A DNA stretch of 5,677 nt from Bacteroidales bacterium. Lineage in GTDB: Bacteria > Bacteroidota > Bacteroidia > Bacteroidales > UBA12077. The translations under genes were made by a program, and so were the position numbers. The notes below the pieces were generated by a model. That model was not told where the DNA came from, made no database searches, and was given only the letters and a program-made list of their open reading frames with translations. Of this stretch, positions 1 through 5,677 are shown piece by piece. The stretch spans positions 1 to 5,677 of the forward strand of contig JASGMZ010000195.1 in assembly GCA_030156305.1 (NCBI GenBank), written 5' to 3'. How positions within the stretch are numbered: position 1 is the first letter of the stretch; every line of letters begins with the position of its first letter.

Positions 1-1381
1 TTAACTTTTTAGTATCTATGATTTGGAGTTTTTCATTGGCTTGAAAAATATCCAATCCGGAGGTTTTCATCTCTTTTGCCAGTTCGGTTGCTTTATGATA
101 TCCAATATGAGGACTAAGTGCAGTAGTAATGGCTGGACTTTTAAAAAGCCTTTCTTCGGCTTTTTGATTATTAATCGTTAACCCGTTAAAAAGGTTTTGT
201 TTTAATGTTTTATTGGCTGCAATTAATAGGTTGATACTTTCGAGTATGGCATGGCCAATAATCGGCAGATAGGCATTTAATTCGAGGCAACCCTGTGCAC
301 TTAACGATGACACCAGGCTATCGTTAGCATATATTTTATGTGACGAGCTAATTACAAATTCGGGAATTACCGGATTAACTTTGCCGGGCATAATAGAACT
401 TCCAACCTGTTTATGAGGAATGCTAACTTCATTATTTCCTATCAAATCGGATGATAGCAAGCGAATATCAGAAACCATTTTTTCCAGGTTTACGGCATGT
501 GATTTTAAAATAGCATGTACCTCAACCAGTGTGTCTAAGTTGCTGGTTGCATCAGGCATGTTTTCGCTTCGGGTAATGGGAAGGTTGGTAAGTTTTTGCA
601 AAGTAGGGGTAGCTTCCATAATAAAAAAACGCGGAACGGCCATCCCTGTTCCTATGGCACTTCCACCAAGGTTAACTACCTTTATTCGTTCAAAACATTT
701 TGAAACCCTCCACCAGTCGCGTGATAAGGCTTCGTTATACGAGCTAAAAAGCATGGCATAGGATGAAGGCACCGCCTCCTGCATCTGAGTGTATCCAATG
801 CGTAGTTGATTTCGGCTGTTGTTTTCCAGCTTTTCAACATCAAACCGCAGGCCGTTGATTCTTTCTTCCAGCTCAACCAGTAATTTTATGATGGCTACTT
901 TTAGTGATGTGGGAATAATATCGTTGGTAGACTGATAAATGTTGGCATGTTCTATTGGGTCAATGGTTTGATAGTCGCCGGTATTCTTGCCTAATTTTTT
1001 GAGTGCAACATTGGTAATAATCTCATTTACATTCATATTAATGCTGGTGCCGGCACCCCCTTGAACGGCAGGGACAATAAAATGGTCAAAATATTTTCCT
1101 TCGGAAATTTCTTCGGCAGATTCTATTAGTGCATCAATTATTCTTTGCTCAAAAAGGTTGATTGGGATTTCCTTTTCAGGATATTTTTCAACAATGGCCT
1201 TTTTAAATTTATCATACGTTAAGTAACAGGCCAGTTTTGTTAACCCTACTGCTTTATACCAGTCTAAAGAAAAAGGAGAATGATCCGGGAAATTTTGTTT
1301 TGCCCGGACCGAATGGATCCCGTATAATGCATCGTTAGATATTTTTTTTTCTCCTAAAAAATCTTTTTCAGTACGGTACAT
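1..1381 (-). CDS. aspA: Aspartate ammonia-lyase-like protein (aspartase/fumarase superfamily), 3' end beyond the window
   Basis: Predicted cytosolic lyase. Aspartases convert L-aspartate to fumarate and ammonia and act as homotetramers with shared active sites. I translated this frame by hand from the ATG at 1381: 460 codons without a stop, running off the left edge. Superfamily motifs appear in order: RTEKDFLG near the N-terminus (residues 3-10), GGAGTSINMN (108-117), QSTND (150-154), GYTQMQEAVP (196-205), and the signature GSSIMPGKVNP (327-337), whose second Ser (329) is the expected catalytic base. Gln at 199 is as in E. coli aspartase; fumarases have His there, which favours aspartase. 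The usual Arg before that Thr-Gln is Tyr here, and the NDH segment before QSTND reads IEH, so substrate specificity is not certain. Visible length is close to the family's usual 470-480. Upstream, AAAAGG lies 8 bases before the ATG, and the frame closes 24 bases further up with no other ATG. Argininosuccinate- or adenylosuccinate-type activity is unlikely. Confidence 0.88.
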   Translation of the reverse strand, partial: MYRTEKDFLGEKKISNDALYGIHSVRAKQNFPDHSPFSLDWYKAVGLTKLACYLTYDKFKKAIVEKYPEKEIPINLFEQRIIDALIESAEEISEGKYFDHFIVPAVQGGAGTSINMNVNEIITNVALKKLGKNTGDYQTIDPIEHANIYQSTNDIIPTSLKVAIIKLLVELEERINGLRFDVEKLENNSRNQLRIGYTQMQEAVPSSYAMLFSSYNEALSRDWWRVSKCFERIKVVNLGGSAIGTGMAVPRFFIMEATPTLQKLTNLPITRSENMPDATSNLDTLVEVHAILKSHAVNLEKMVSDIRLLSSDLIGNNEVSIPHKQVGSSIMPGKVNPVIPEFVISSSHKIYANDSLVSSLSAQGCLELNAYLPIIGHAILESINLLIAANKTLKQNLFNGLTINNQKAEERLFKSPAITTALSPHIGYHKATELAKEMKTSGLDIFQANEKLQIIDTKKL

Positions 1382-1389
1382 AATTGTAG

Positions 1390-1395
1390 CCTTTT
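1390..1395 (-). promoter_or_regulatory. Ribosome binding site of the aspartase-like gene
   Basis: On the minus strand AAAAGG ends 8 bases before the ATG at 1381. It is a modest purine-rich match to the 16S anti-Shine-Dalgarno sequence, and the only one in front of any start codon in this window. It supports the chosen start. Confidence 0.45.
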
Positions 1396-1418
1396 GTTTT
1401 ATTTTTTAAGCTCTATCC

Positions 1419-1426
1419 CAAAACTA
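1419..1426 (-). promoter_or_regulatory. Candidate Bacteroidota -7 element (TAGTTTTG) for the aspartase-like gene
   Basis: The minus strand reads TAGTTTTG, an exact match to the Bacteroidota -7 consensus TAnnTTTG, about 37 bases before the ATG. I find no TTG at the expected distance for a -33 element; the nearest is about 31 bases upstream, which is too far. The element fits a separate transcript for the lyase gene, but such a short motif is expected by chance in AT-rich DNA. Confidence 0.3.
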
Positions 1427-1438
1427 ATTTAACTTTAA

Positions 1439-1480
1439 ACCTGCCTGCTGATATTCTCAAAACCTGCTTTTCAGGCAGGT
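1439..1480. repeat. Inverted repeat ACCTGCCTG / CAGGCAGGT
   Basis: Nine-base arms, ACCTGCCTG at 1439-1447 and CAGGCAGGT at 1472-1480, flank a 24-base loop. A second, nested pairing is possible: ACCTGC (1462-1467) with GCAGGT (1475-1480). The same CCTGCCTG/CAGGCAGG core occurs as a perfect palindrome at 3875-3890, also downstream of a minus-strand gene. Two copies in one window suggest a dispersed REP-like repeat; the copy number in the genome is unknown. Confidence 0.6.
1459..1480 (-). terminator. Weak candidate terminator after the response-regulator gene
   Basis: On the minus strand ACCTGC, a 7-base loop and GCAGGT are followed by a short T run (GCAGGTTTTG). It lies about 38 bases after the stop of the response-regulator gene and before the lyase start, where a terminator of the ppx-regulator unit would be expected. 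The stem is only 6 bp and the T tract only 4 bases, so it may instead be a by-product of the repeat. Confidence 0.3.
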
Positions 1481-1489
1481 AAACTCAGA

Positions 1490-1520
1490 ACTCTTAACTA
1501 AAAACTCTTAACTAAAAACT
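1490..1520. repeat. 14-bp tandem repeat ACTCTTAACTAAAA, 2.2 copies
   Basis: ACTCTTAACTAAAA occurs at 1490-1503 and again, identical, at 1504-1517, followed by ACT at 1518-1520. The last two bases lie inside the TAG stop codon (1519-1521) of the response-regulator gene. A related AACTCAGAACT lies just before the first copy. Perfect copies suggest a recent duplication or slippage. Confidence 0.85.
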
Positions 1521-2685
1521 ATTTAGATATAGGCTGGGCATAGGCCACCACATCTTTTCCTGTAATTTCTTTATCACATAAAATAATTAATCGTTCCATC
1601 ACATTTCTGAATTCCCGGATATTCCCTGTCCAGCTTATTTTTTTTAATTCTTCTAAAGCATCGTCAGCAATAATTTTTTTACTTACTCCGTAATCGGCAC
1701 AAATCAGTTCATTAAAATGTTCGGCCAACAGCGGAATATCTTCTTTCCTGTCATCTAATGAAGGTACATCGATTAAGATTACGCTTAATCGGTGGTACAG
1801 GTCTTCGCGAAACCTGTTTTTTTCAATCTCTTCTTTAAGATTTTTATTGGTTGCTGCAATAATTCTTACATCCACATGGATATCTTTATCGCTGCCTACT
1901 CTTGATATTTTTTTTTCTTCGAGTGCTTTTAATACTTTGGACTGTGCATTCAGGCTCATATCTCCAATTTCATCTAAAAAAATGGTTCCGGTATGCGATT
2001 GTTCAAATTTTCCTTTGCGCTGTTTGTGTGCCGATGTAAATGCTCCCTTTTCATGCCCGAACAATTCGCTTTCAATTAATTCGGAAGGAATGGCTGCGCA
2101 GTTAACTTCGATAAATGGCCCGTTTGCACGTTCACTTTTTTCGTGTAACCAGCGTGCTACTAATTCTTTTCCCGAACCATTTGGCCCGGTGATGAGCACT
2201 CGTGCATCGGTAGGAGCCACTTTCTCAATCATGTCTTTAACTTTGGTAATTGCTTCGGATTCTCCTACAATATCGAATGTTTTGCTTACTTTCTTTTTTA
2301 ATGTTTTGGTTTCATTTACCAGGGTCGATTTATCCATGGCATTGCGGATAGTTACCAGCAGCCGGTTTAAATCTAATGGTTTTTCGATAAAATCATAGGC
2401 ACCCTTTTTGATTGATTCTACCGCTGTATCAATATTGCCGTGTCCGGAAATCATGATTACGGGTATTTCATAATTGATTTTAAAGATTTCTTCCAAAACC
2501 TCTATCCCGTCTTTTTGTGGCATTTTGATATCGAGAAGTACAATATCGTATTTATTTTCTTTAAAAAGGGTTAATCCCTCATCACCATCGGCAGCCAAAT
2601 CTACCTGATGCTCTTCATATTCTAAAATTTCTTTTAATGTATCACGAATACTTTTTTCGTCGTCAATTACCAATATCTTAGCCAT
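1519..2685 (-). CDS. NtrC-family response regulator (receiver + sigma-54 AAA+ ATPase) lacking a DNA-binding domain
   Basis: 388-residue cytosolic regulator. The receiver domain spans about 1-118, with the acidic pair D8/D9, phosphoacceptor D52 (LLDIKMP), S80 and K102 (EKPLD), so phosphorylation by a histidine kinase is expected. The AAA+ domain spans about 138-370: Walker A GPNGSGKE (167-174), loop 1 GAFTSA (214-219), Walker B IFLDE (235-239), sensor I around N280, arginine-finger candidates R293 and R299 in FREDLYHRL, and sensor II GNIREFRN (354-361). Such ATPases remodel sigma-54 RNA polymerase. Only about 20 residues follow the sensor II helix, so the usual Fis-type helix-turn-helix is absent. 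All three frames after the stop close within about 25 bases, so a frameshifted remnant is excluded. The loop is GAFTSA rather than GAFTGA, and Walker A has PN in place of the usual ES. No kinase gene adjoins it. It starts 4 bases after the ppx stop, implying co-transcription and probably coupled translation. Confidence 0.93.
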   Translation of the reverse strand: MAKILVIDDEKSIRDTLKEILEYEEHQVDLAADGDEGLTLFKENKYDIVLLDIKMPQKDGIEVLEEIFKINYEIPVIMISGHGNIDTAVESIKKGAYDFIEKPLDLNRLLVTIRNAMDKSTLVNETKTLKKKVSKTFDIVGESEAITKVKDMIEKVAPTDARVLITGPNGSGKELVARWLHEKSERANGPFIEVNCAAIPSELIESELFGHEKGAFTSAHKQRKGKFEQSHTGTIFLDEIGDMSLNAQSKVLKALEEKKISRVGSDKDIHVDVRIIAATNKNLKEEIEKNRFREDLYHRLSVILIDVPSLDDRKEDIPLLAEHFNELICADYGVSKKIIADDALEELKKISWTGNIREFRNVMERLIILCDKEITGKDVVAYAQPISK

Positions 2686-2689
2686 AGGT

Positions 2690-3625
2690 TTAGATTTTGC
2701 TGTTTAGTATTTTATCCATTAATCCTTCTTTTATAGCAAAGTTGGACTGAATAATCGTTTTTAACGTTAACTTTCTGAGTATAAAATTAACAAAAATACT
2801 TGCCAGAACAATTATTTCCACGCGAACGATTTCAAGTCCTTCCATTTTTAGTCGTTCTGCGGTGGTAGATTGAATTAATTCCTGATGAAGATTTTTGTAA
2901 TCATCAAGGTTAATCAGGTAGTGGTTTTCTTCTTTTATATGATCAGGAATACTTTCTTTTTTAGCCATGATCATGGCTCTAAAACTATCAAAGGTCCCGG
3001 AACAGCCAATTAATTTTGTGGGTTGATATTTTTTAATAGCTTCGTATAAAGGAGTTAGGTTATTGTCGATATAATTTTCTACAGCGGCAATCTCATGGGA
3101 TGTAATAGGATCTGAGGGGTTAAACCGGTCTAATAACCGGGCCATTCCAAGGTCGAAGCTTTTTTTCCATAATAATCCGGATTTATTGGCAATGACAAAC
3201 TCATTGCTTCCTCCACCAATATCTAAAATTAAAGCATTGTGCTCATTAAATTCAACAGTTTGTTTTACCCCACGGTAAATTAACTCTGCTTCTTCATCAC
3301 CAGAAATAATTTGGATTTTTATGTTGAATTGTTTTTCCAGGATATCCACTAATTCTTTTCCGTTTTGAGCGCTTCTTACACCTGAGGTTGCAGTAGTAAA
3401 GATTTGGCCTACATTATATTTTTGAATAGTTTTCAGGTGTTTATCTATAGCATCTATTGCTCGTTGAAACGCTTCAGATGAAATCTTATTTTGGTTGATG
3501 CCACCCTTCCCAAGTTTTACCCCGGCTTTATCTTTTAAGAGAATTCTATAACCTCCACCCTTGATGATTTCAGCAATCAGCAGATTAAAGGTATTGGTAC
3601 CCATGTCAATTATGGCAATTTTCAT
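2690..3625 (-). CDS. ppx: Ppx/GppA family phosphatase (exopolyphosphatase), 311 aa
   Basis: Cytosolic enzyme of the ASKHA (actin/Hsp70-like) fold. Family members remove terminal phosphate from polyphosphate (Ppx) or hydrolyse pppGpp to ppGpp (GppA); sequence alone does not separate the two here. Motifs from the ATG at 3625: DMGTNTFNLL (residues 7-16, phosphate loop 1), ATSGVRSAQNG (79-89), GDEEAEL (109-115, with the likely catalytic Glu 111 or 112), DIGGGSNE (135-142, phosphate loop 2) and GCSGT (207-211). Length matches the short two-domain form; the C-terminal HD-like domain of E. coli Ppx/GppA (about 500 aa) is absent. I reject an extended start at 3658: it is TTG, adds 11 unconserved residues and overlaps a promoter-like motif, while MKIAIIDMGTN is the normal family N-terminus. 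It is the first gene of a unit with the response regulator, 4 bases downstream. There is no polyphosphate kinase in the window. Confidence 0.92.
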   Translation of the reverse strand: MKIAIIDMGTNTFNLLIAEIIKGGGYRILLKDKAGVKLGKGGINQNKISSEAFQRAIDAIDKHLKTIQKYNVGQIFTTATSGVRSAQNGKELVDILEKQFNIKIQIISGDEEAELIYRGVKQTVEFNEHNALILDIGGGSNEFVIANKSGLLWKKSFDLGMARLLDRFNPSDPITSHEIAAVENYIDNNLTPLYEAIKKYQPTKLIGCSGTFDSFRAMIMAKKESIPDHIKEENHYLINLDDYKNLHQELIQSTTAERLKMEGLEIVRVEIIVLASIFVNFILRKLTLKTIIQSNFAIKEGLMDKILNSKI

Positions 3626-3655
3626 AAATGTATTTATTGCAATGATTGAAAAATT

Positions 3656-3663
3656 CAAAAATA
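3656..3663 (-). promoter_or_regulatory. Candidate Bacteroidota -7 element (TATTTTTG) for the ppx-regulator unit
   Basis: The minus strand reads TATTTTTG, matching TAnnTTTG, 30 bases before the ppx ATG. It lies between the ppx start and the terminator at 3700-3730, the only place a promoter for this unit can sit. No TTG is found at -33, so it is a partial match. I see no GG-N10-GC sigma-54 promoter here. Confidence 0.4.
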
Positions 3664-3699
3664 CAAATAATCGTTATTGGAAGGGTTATTTATCGCTAA

Positions 3700-3730
3700 A
3701 AAAAGGGAGCTAAAAATCAGCTCCCTTTTT
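3700..3730 (-). terminator. Strong Rho-independent terminator of the NatAB transporter unit
   Basis: A perfect 12-bp stem (3700-3711 with 3719-3730; core GGGAGCT/AGCTCCC) closes a 7-base loop. On the minus strand the GC-rich core is followed by seven T residues, the classic intrinsic terminator, about 180 bases after the permease stop. On the plus strand five Ts follow, so it could work in both directions, though there is no plus-strand gene to need it. It separates the transporter unit from the ppx unit. Confidence 0.88.
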
Positions 3731-3737
3731 ATAACTT

Positions 3738-3913
3738 ATACCAAGTTGCGTTCAATCATGCAATATTAAATATATTTATTTTAATTTTGATATTCTTAAA
3801 CAATCTGTATTTCAGTATAATGCCGATTGATGTTCAATGTAATATTAGGAGCGGTAGCGAACTAAAATTATACACCTGCCTGCAGGCAGGCAGGATTGAA
3901 CACATATAGGTAT
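3738..3913. repeat. Non-coding stretch bounded by imperfect 24-bp inverted repeats (MITE-like candidate)
   Basis: The left arm, 3738-3761, reads ATACC, 4 variable bases, then TGCGTTCAATCATGC. The right arm, read on the minus strand from 3913 to 3890, is ATACC, 4 bases, then TGTGTTCAATCCTGC. By my count 19 of 24 positions match, 13 of the inner 15. A third GTTCAAT lies inside at 3832-3838 and, like the left one, is followed by AATATTA. I see no gene or clear RNA fold in between. The right end touches the permease stop codon (3913-3915). No convincing target-site duplication is visible, so it could be a small mobile element, a decayed one or simply an inverted repeat. Confidence 0.45.
3875..3894. 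repeat. Perfect 16-bp palindrome CCTGCCTGCAGGCAGG plus an extra CAGG
   Basis: CCTGCCTG at 3875-3882 is followed directly by its reverse complement CAGGCAGG (3883-3890), then one more CAGG unit (3891-3894). It is far richer in GC than its surroundings. The core matches the arms of the inverted repeat at 1439-1480; both copies share the 10-mer ACCTGCCTGC. It lies about 20 bases after the permease stop on the minus strand, with no T tract, so a simple terminator role is unlikely. Confidence 0.75.
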
Positions 3914-5256
3914 TAAAATTTATATCTAATCCATTTCCACAGTTCTTTATAATTCACTTTTTTACCAAACATTAAAATACCGGTACGGTATATCCTTCCA
4001 GCCATCCAGGTTGTGGCCAAGAATGTTAAAATCAATAAACCCATTGAAAGGGCTAATTCCCAATAAGGTACACCAAATGGGATACGAACCATCATTACAC
4101 TAGGTGAAGTAAATGGAATAATTGAAAACCAGAATGCGATTGGACTCTCGGGAGTATTAATGGCATTTATCATCACAAATATTCCTAATATCAGAGGAAT
4201 GGTTATAGGAAACATAAATTGTTGGGTATCGGCTTCATTATCCACAGCAGAACCCACAGCTGCAAATAAAGATCCATACAATAAATATCCGCCAAGGAAA
4301 AAGAAAATAAAGGAGCCAATGATAACGCCAAAATCGATAGATTTTATGGAATTAAAAATCCCTGACAATTGATCCATATTTTGTTGTGGCTGCATATTTT
4401 CAACTTGTTCTATATCCTGATCTTCAAACATATCCTGTACAACTACCTCTTGTGCATTTTTAGTTCCCAACTCAGGGAAAAAGGCTGTTTTAACACCACT
4501 AACAATTATAAAGGTTAAAATAATCCAGAGCAAAAATTGTGTTAATCCAACTAAAGCAATACCCACAATTTTACCCATCATAAGCTGGAATGGTTTGGCC
4601 GAGGAAACAATGATTTCAACAATCCTGCTTGATTTTTCTTCGATAACACCACGCATAACCTGAGAGCCAAACATAAAGATGAAAATATAAATCATAAAAC
4701 CTCCTGCATACCCAACAGCCATAGCAATTTTCGTTGAGCTTTCTTTAGCTTCGCCATCATCAGTCCACTGAATGGTTCGAATGGATACATCCGATTTAAT
4801 GGATTCTAGAACGGCTTCATCGATTCCGTGGCTACGTAATTTTTTGTTTTTCAGCTCTTTTTCCATGGAACTGGCAATATGCGATTTTACCGAAAAACTG
4901 GGTTTCTTTTTAGAATAAAGGTGAACTGCGCTGGGTTCGTAAGTTATGCTTGGAAAAATTTGTAAAACAGCATAATAGTCCGATTCCGAAAATTCTTTTT
5001 TTACTTCGTTTAATGATTTATCTGTAATATATTCGAATTTAATATAATCGGTATCGGGAAGTTTATTAATGAAAAGATTTGAGCTGTCCAATACAGCAAT
5101 GTTTTTCATCTCCGTATCTTCAATTGATGCAATCCATGCAGGCCCAATAAATAAAGCAGCAAAAAGAATGGGGCCTAAAATGGTCATTATAATAAATGAT
5201 CTTTTCTTAACTCGGGTTAAGTATTCTCTCGATATAATCAGGTTTATTTTATTCAT
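3913..5256 (-). CDS. natB: ABC-2 type exporter permease, NatB-like, 447 aa
   Basis: Inner-membrane subunit of an ATP-driven exporter. B. subtilis NatAB exports Na+, but many relatives have unknown substrates, so the substrate is not assigned. From the ATG at 5256: a basic N-terminus, TM1 about 21-43, a large extracytoplasmic domain about 44-176, then roughly six membrane segments (about 177-197, 229-254, 309-334, 348-367, 372-389, 399-420), and a basic C-terminal tail. The amphipathic segment with IEEKSSR and EIIVSSAKP (205-222) after TM2 is the family hallmark. The loop at about 262-298 has nine Asp/Glu and eight Gln but only one Lys. The longer start at 5283 is TTG, abuts the previous stop and adds nine residues unlike the family, so I chose the ATG, which leaves a 27-base gap after the ATPase gene. 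No clear Shine-Dalgarno sequence is seen. Confidence 0.9.
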   Translation of the reverse strand: MNKINLIISREYLTRVKKRSFIIMTILGPILFAALFIGPAWIASIEDTEMKNIAVLDSSNLFINKLPDTDYIKFEYITDKSLNEVKKEFSESDYYAVLQIFPSITYEPSAVHLYSKKKPSFSVKSHIASSMEKELKNKKLRSHGIDEAVLESIKSDVSIRTIQWTDDGEAKESSTKIAMAVGYAGGFMIYIFIFMFGSQVMRGVIEEKSSRIVEIIVSSAKPFQLMMGKIVGIALVGLTQFLLWIILTFIIVSGVKTAFFPELGTKNAQEVVVQDMFEDQDIEQVENMQPQQNMDQLSGIFNSIKSIDFGVIIGSFIFFFLGGYLLYGSLFAAVGSAVDNEADTQQFMFPITIPLILGIFVMINAINTPESPIAFWFSIIPFTSPSVMMVRIPFGVPYWELALSMGLLILTFLATTWMAGRIYRTGILMFGKKVNYKELWKWIRYKF

Positions 5257-5283
5257 GATTGATTGAAATATTTTATGGCACAA

Positions 5284-5677
5284 TTATTTTTTATTTTCAT
5301 TAACAACTTTTATAAATACATCATTCATGCTGGGAATAATCTCATTAAAAGAGATGATTTCCACCGCAGGGATAATTAACGAAAGCAATTCGTTTTCGTT
5401 GGTTTGGTGTAATAGTTTTATACGAACTCCATTATATCCATTAATTTTCTTTTGTTCCAGGATTTGATAATGCTCGTTAATCGCTGATTCCAACTTCTGA
5501 TATTCTCCGTTAAATGTTATTTCGTAAATATTGGATTTGTACTCATGACGAATTTTGTCAATAGGGCCTTCTAATAAATTCTTAGCATTATTGATAAGCG
5601 TTATATGATCGCATAACTCTTCGACAGAGCCCATATTGTGGGTTGAGAAAATAATGGTTGATCCCTTCTTTCTTAAT
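5284..5677 (-). CDS. natA: ABC transporter ATPase, NatA-like, C-terminal part (5' end beyond the window)
   Basis: The last 130 residues of the ATP-binding subunit that powers the permease downstream. The frame is open to the right edge, and the visible part begins LRKKGSTIIFSTHNMGSVEE, which holds the H-loop (switch) histidine in STH, followed by the ELCDHI and LINNAK strands typical of NatA/CcmA-type ATPases. Walker A, Q-loop, signature and Walker B lie outside the window, so catalytic competence cannot be judged. The region after about visible residue 45 resembles the C-terminal extension of drug/Na+ exporter ATPases (DUF4162-like), ending SMNDVFIKVV, a common closing motif. The Met at 5634 is internal, not a start, because it lies within the H-loop motif. 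The gene is followed after 27 bases by the permease, so the pair is co-transcribed. Confidence 0.92.
   Translation of the reverse strand, partial: LRKKGSTIIFSTHNMGSVEELCDHITLINNAKNLLEGPIDKIRHEYKSNIYEITFNGEYQKLESAINEHYQILEQKKINGYNGVRIKLLHQTNENELLSLIIPAVEIISFNEIIPSMNDVFIKVVNENKK

Noticed and set aside
420..876. Open frames at 420-761 (+) and 682-876 (-) within the lyase region
   Set aside because: Both overlap a continuous 460-codon aspartase-like frame with intact superfamily motifs.
1382..1518. Frameshifted remnant of an HTH domain after the response regulator
   Set aside because: All three minus-strand frames stop within about 25 bases of the TAG, and the sequence there is a tandem repeat, not coding-like.
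1847..2398. 183-codon open frame on the plus strand inside the response-regulator gene
   Set aside because: It lies wholly antisense to well-conserved receiver and AAA+ motifs, and its translation resembles no family; it is a shadow of the minus-strand gene.
3626..3658. Extended N-terminus of the Ppx protein from a TTG at 3658
   Set aside because: The ATG at 3625 gives the conserved MKIAIIDMGTN start; the extension is not family-like and overlaps the likely promoter.
3626..3735. Sigma-54 (-24/-12) promoter in front of ppx, which would suggest autoregulation by the activator
   Set aside because: No GG-N10-GC pair was found on the minus strand here or in front of the lyase gene.
3731..3912. 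CRISPR array or small structured RNA in the intergenic gap
   Set aside because: The repeats are too few, irregularly spaced and inverted, with no spacer pattern; I found no long GC-rich fold other than the palindrome.
4160..5266. Short plus-strand open frames at 4160-4372 and 5069-5266
   Set aside because: Both are antisense to membrane segments of the permease and have no recognisable product or start signals.
5257..5283. Extended permease start at a TTG directly abutting the ATPase stop
   Set aside because: The ATG at 5256 gives a typical NatB N-terminus; the nine extra residues look like untranslated spacer.

Overview
The window looks like an AT-rich Bacteroidota chromosome, possibly Bacteroidales or Marinilabiliales. 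I infer this from low GC, weak or absent Shine-Dalgarno sequences, TAnnTTTG-like promoter elements and the style of the proteins; no rRNA or marker gene confirms it. Every convincing gene is on the minus strand, so transcription runs from high to low coordinates. Gene density is normal, and I see no transposase, CRISPR array, tRNA or phage gene.

Reading in the direction of transcription, the right edge holds the 3' part of an ABC exporter ATPase (NatA-like, 5284-5677, cut by the window). Its membrane partner follows after 27 bases (NatB/ABC-2 permease, 3913-5256). The two form one transporter module, and transcription probably stops at a strong hairpin with a T tract at 3700-3730. Between the permease and the hairpin lies a non-coding stretch bounded by imperfect inverted repeats (3738-3913). 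It contains a perfect 16-bp palindrome, CCTGCCTGCAGGCAGG.

A second transcription unit starts near 3660. It carries a Ppx/GppA-family exopolyphosphatase (2690-3625) and, only 4 bases after it, a sigma-54 activator-type response regulator (1519-2685). That regulator has a receiver and an AAA+ domain but no DNA-binding domain, and its sigma-54-contacting loop reads GAFTSA instead of the textbook GAFTGA. The pair could link phosphate or stringent-response metabolism to phosphorelay control; this is inference from spacing alone. A non-coding gap follows (1382-1518) with a 14-bp tandem repeat and another CCTGCCTG/CAGGCAGG inverted repeat.

The left quarter (2-1381) is one uninterrupted reading frame for an aspartase/fumarase-superfamily lyase, most like aspartate ammonia-lyase. 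It runs off the left edge, with 460 codons visible. Nothing here is clearly a new system. The points most worth a second look are the regulator without a DNA-binding domain coupled to Ppx, and the shared palindromic repeats in the two intergenic gaps.
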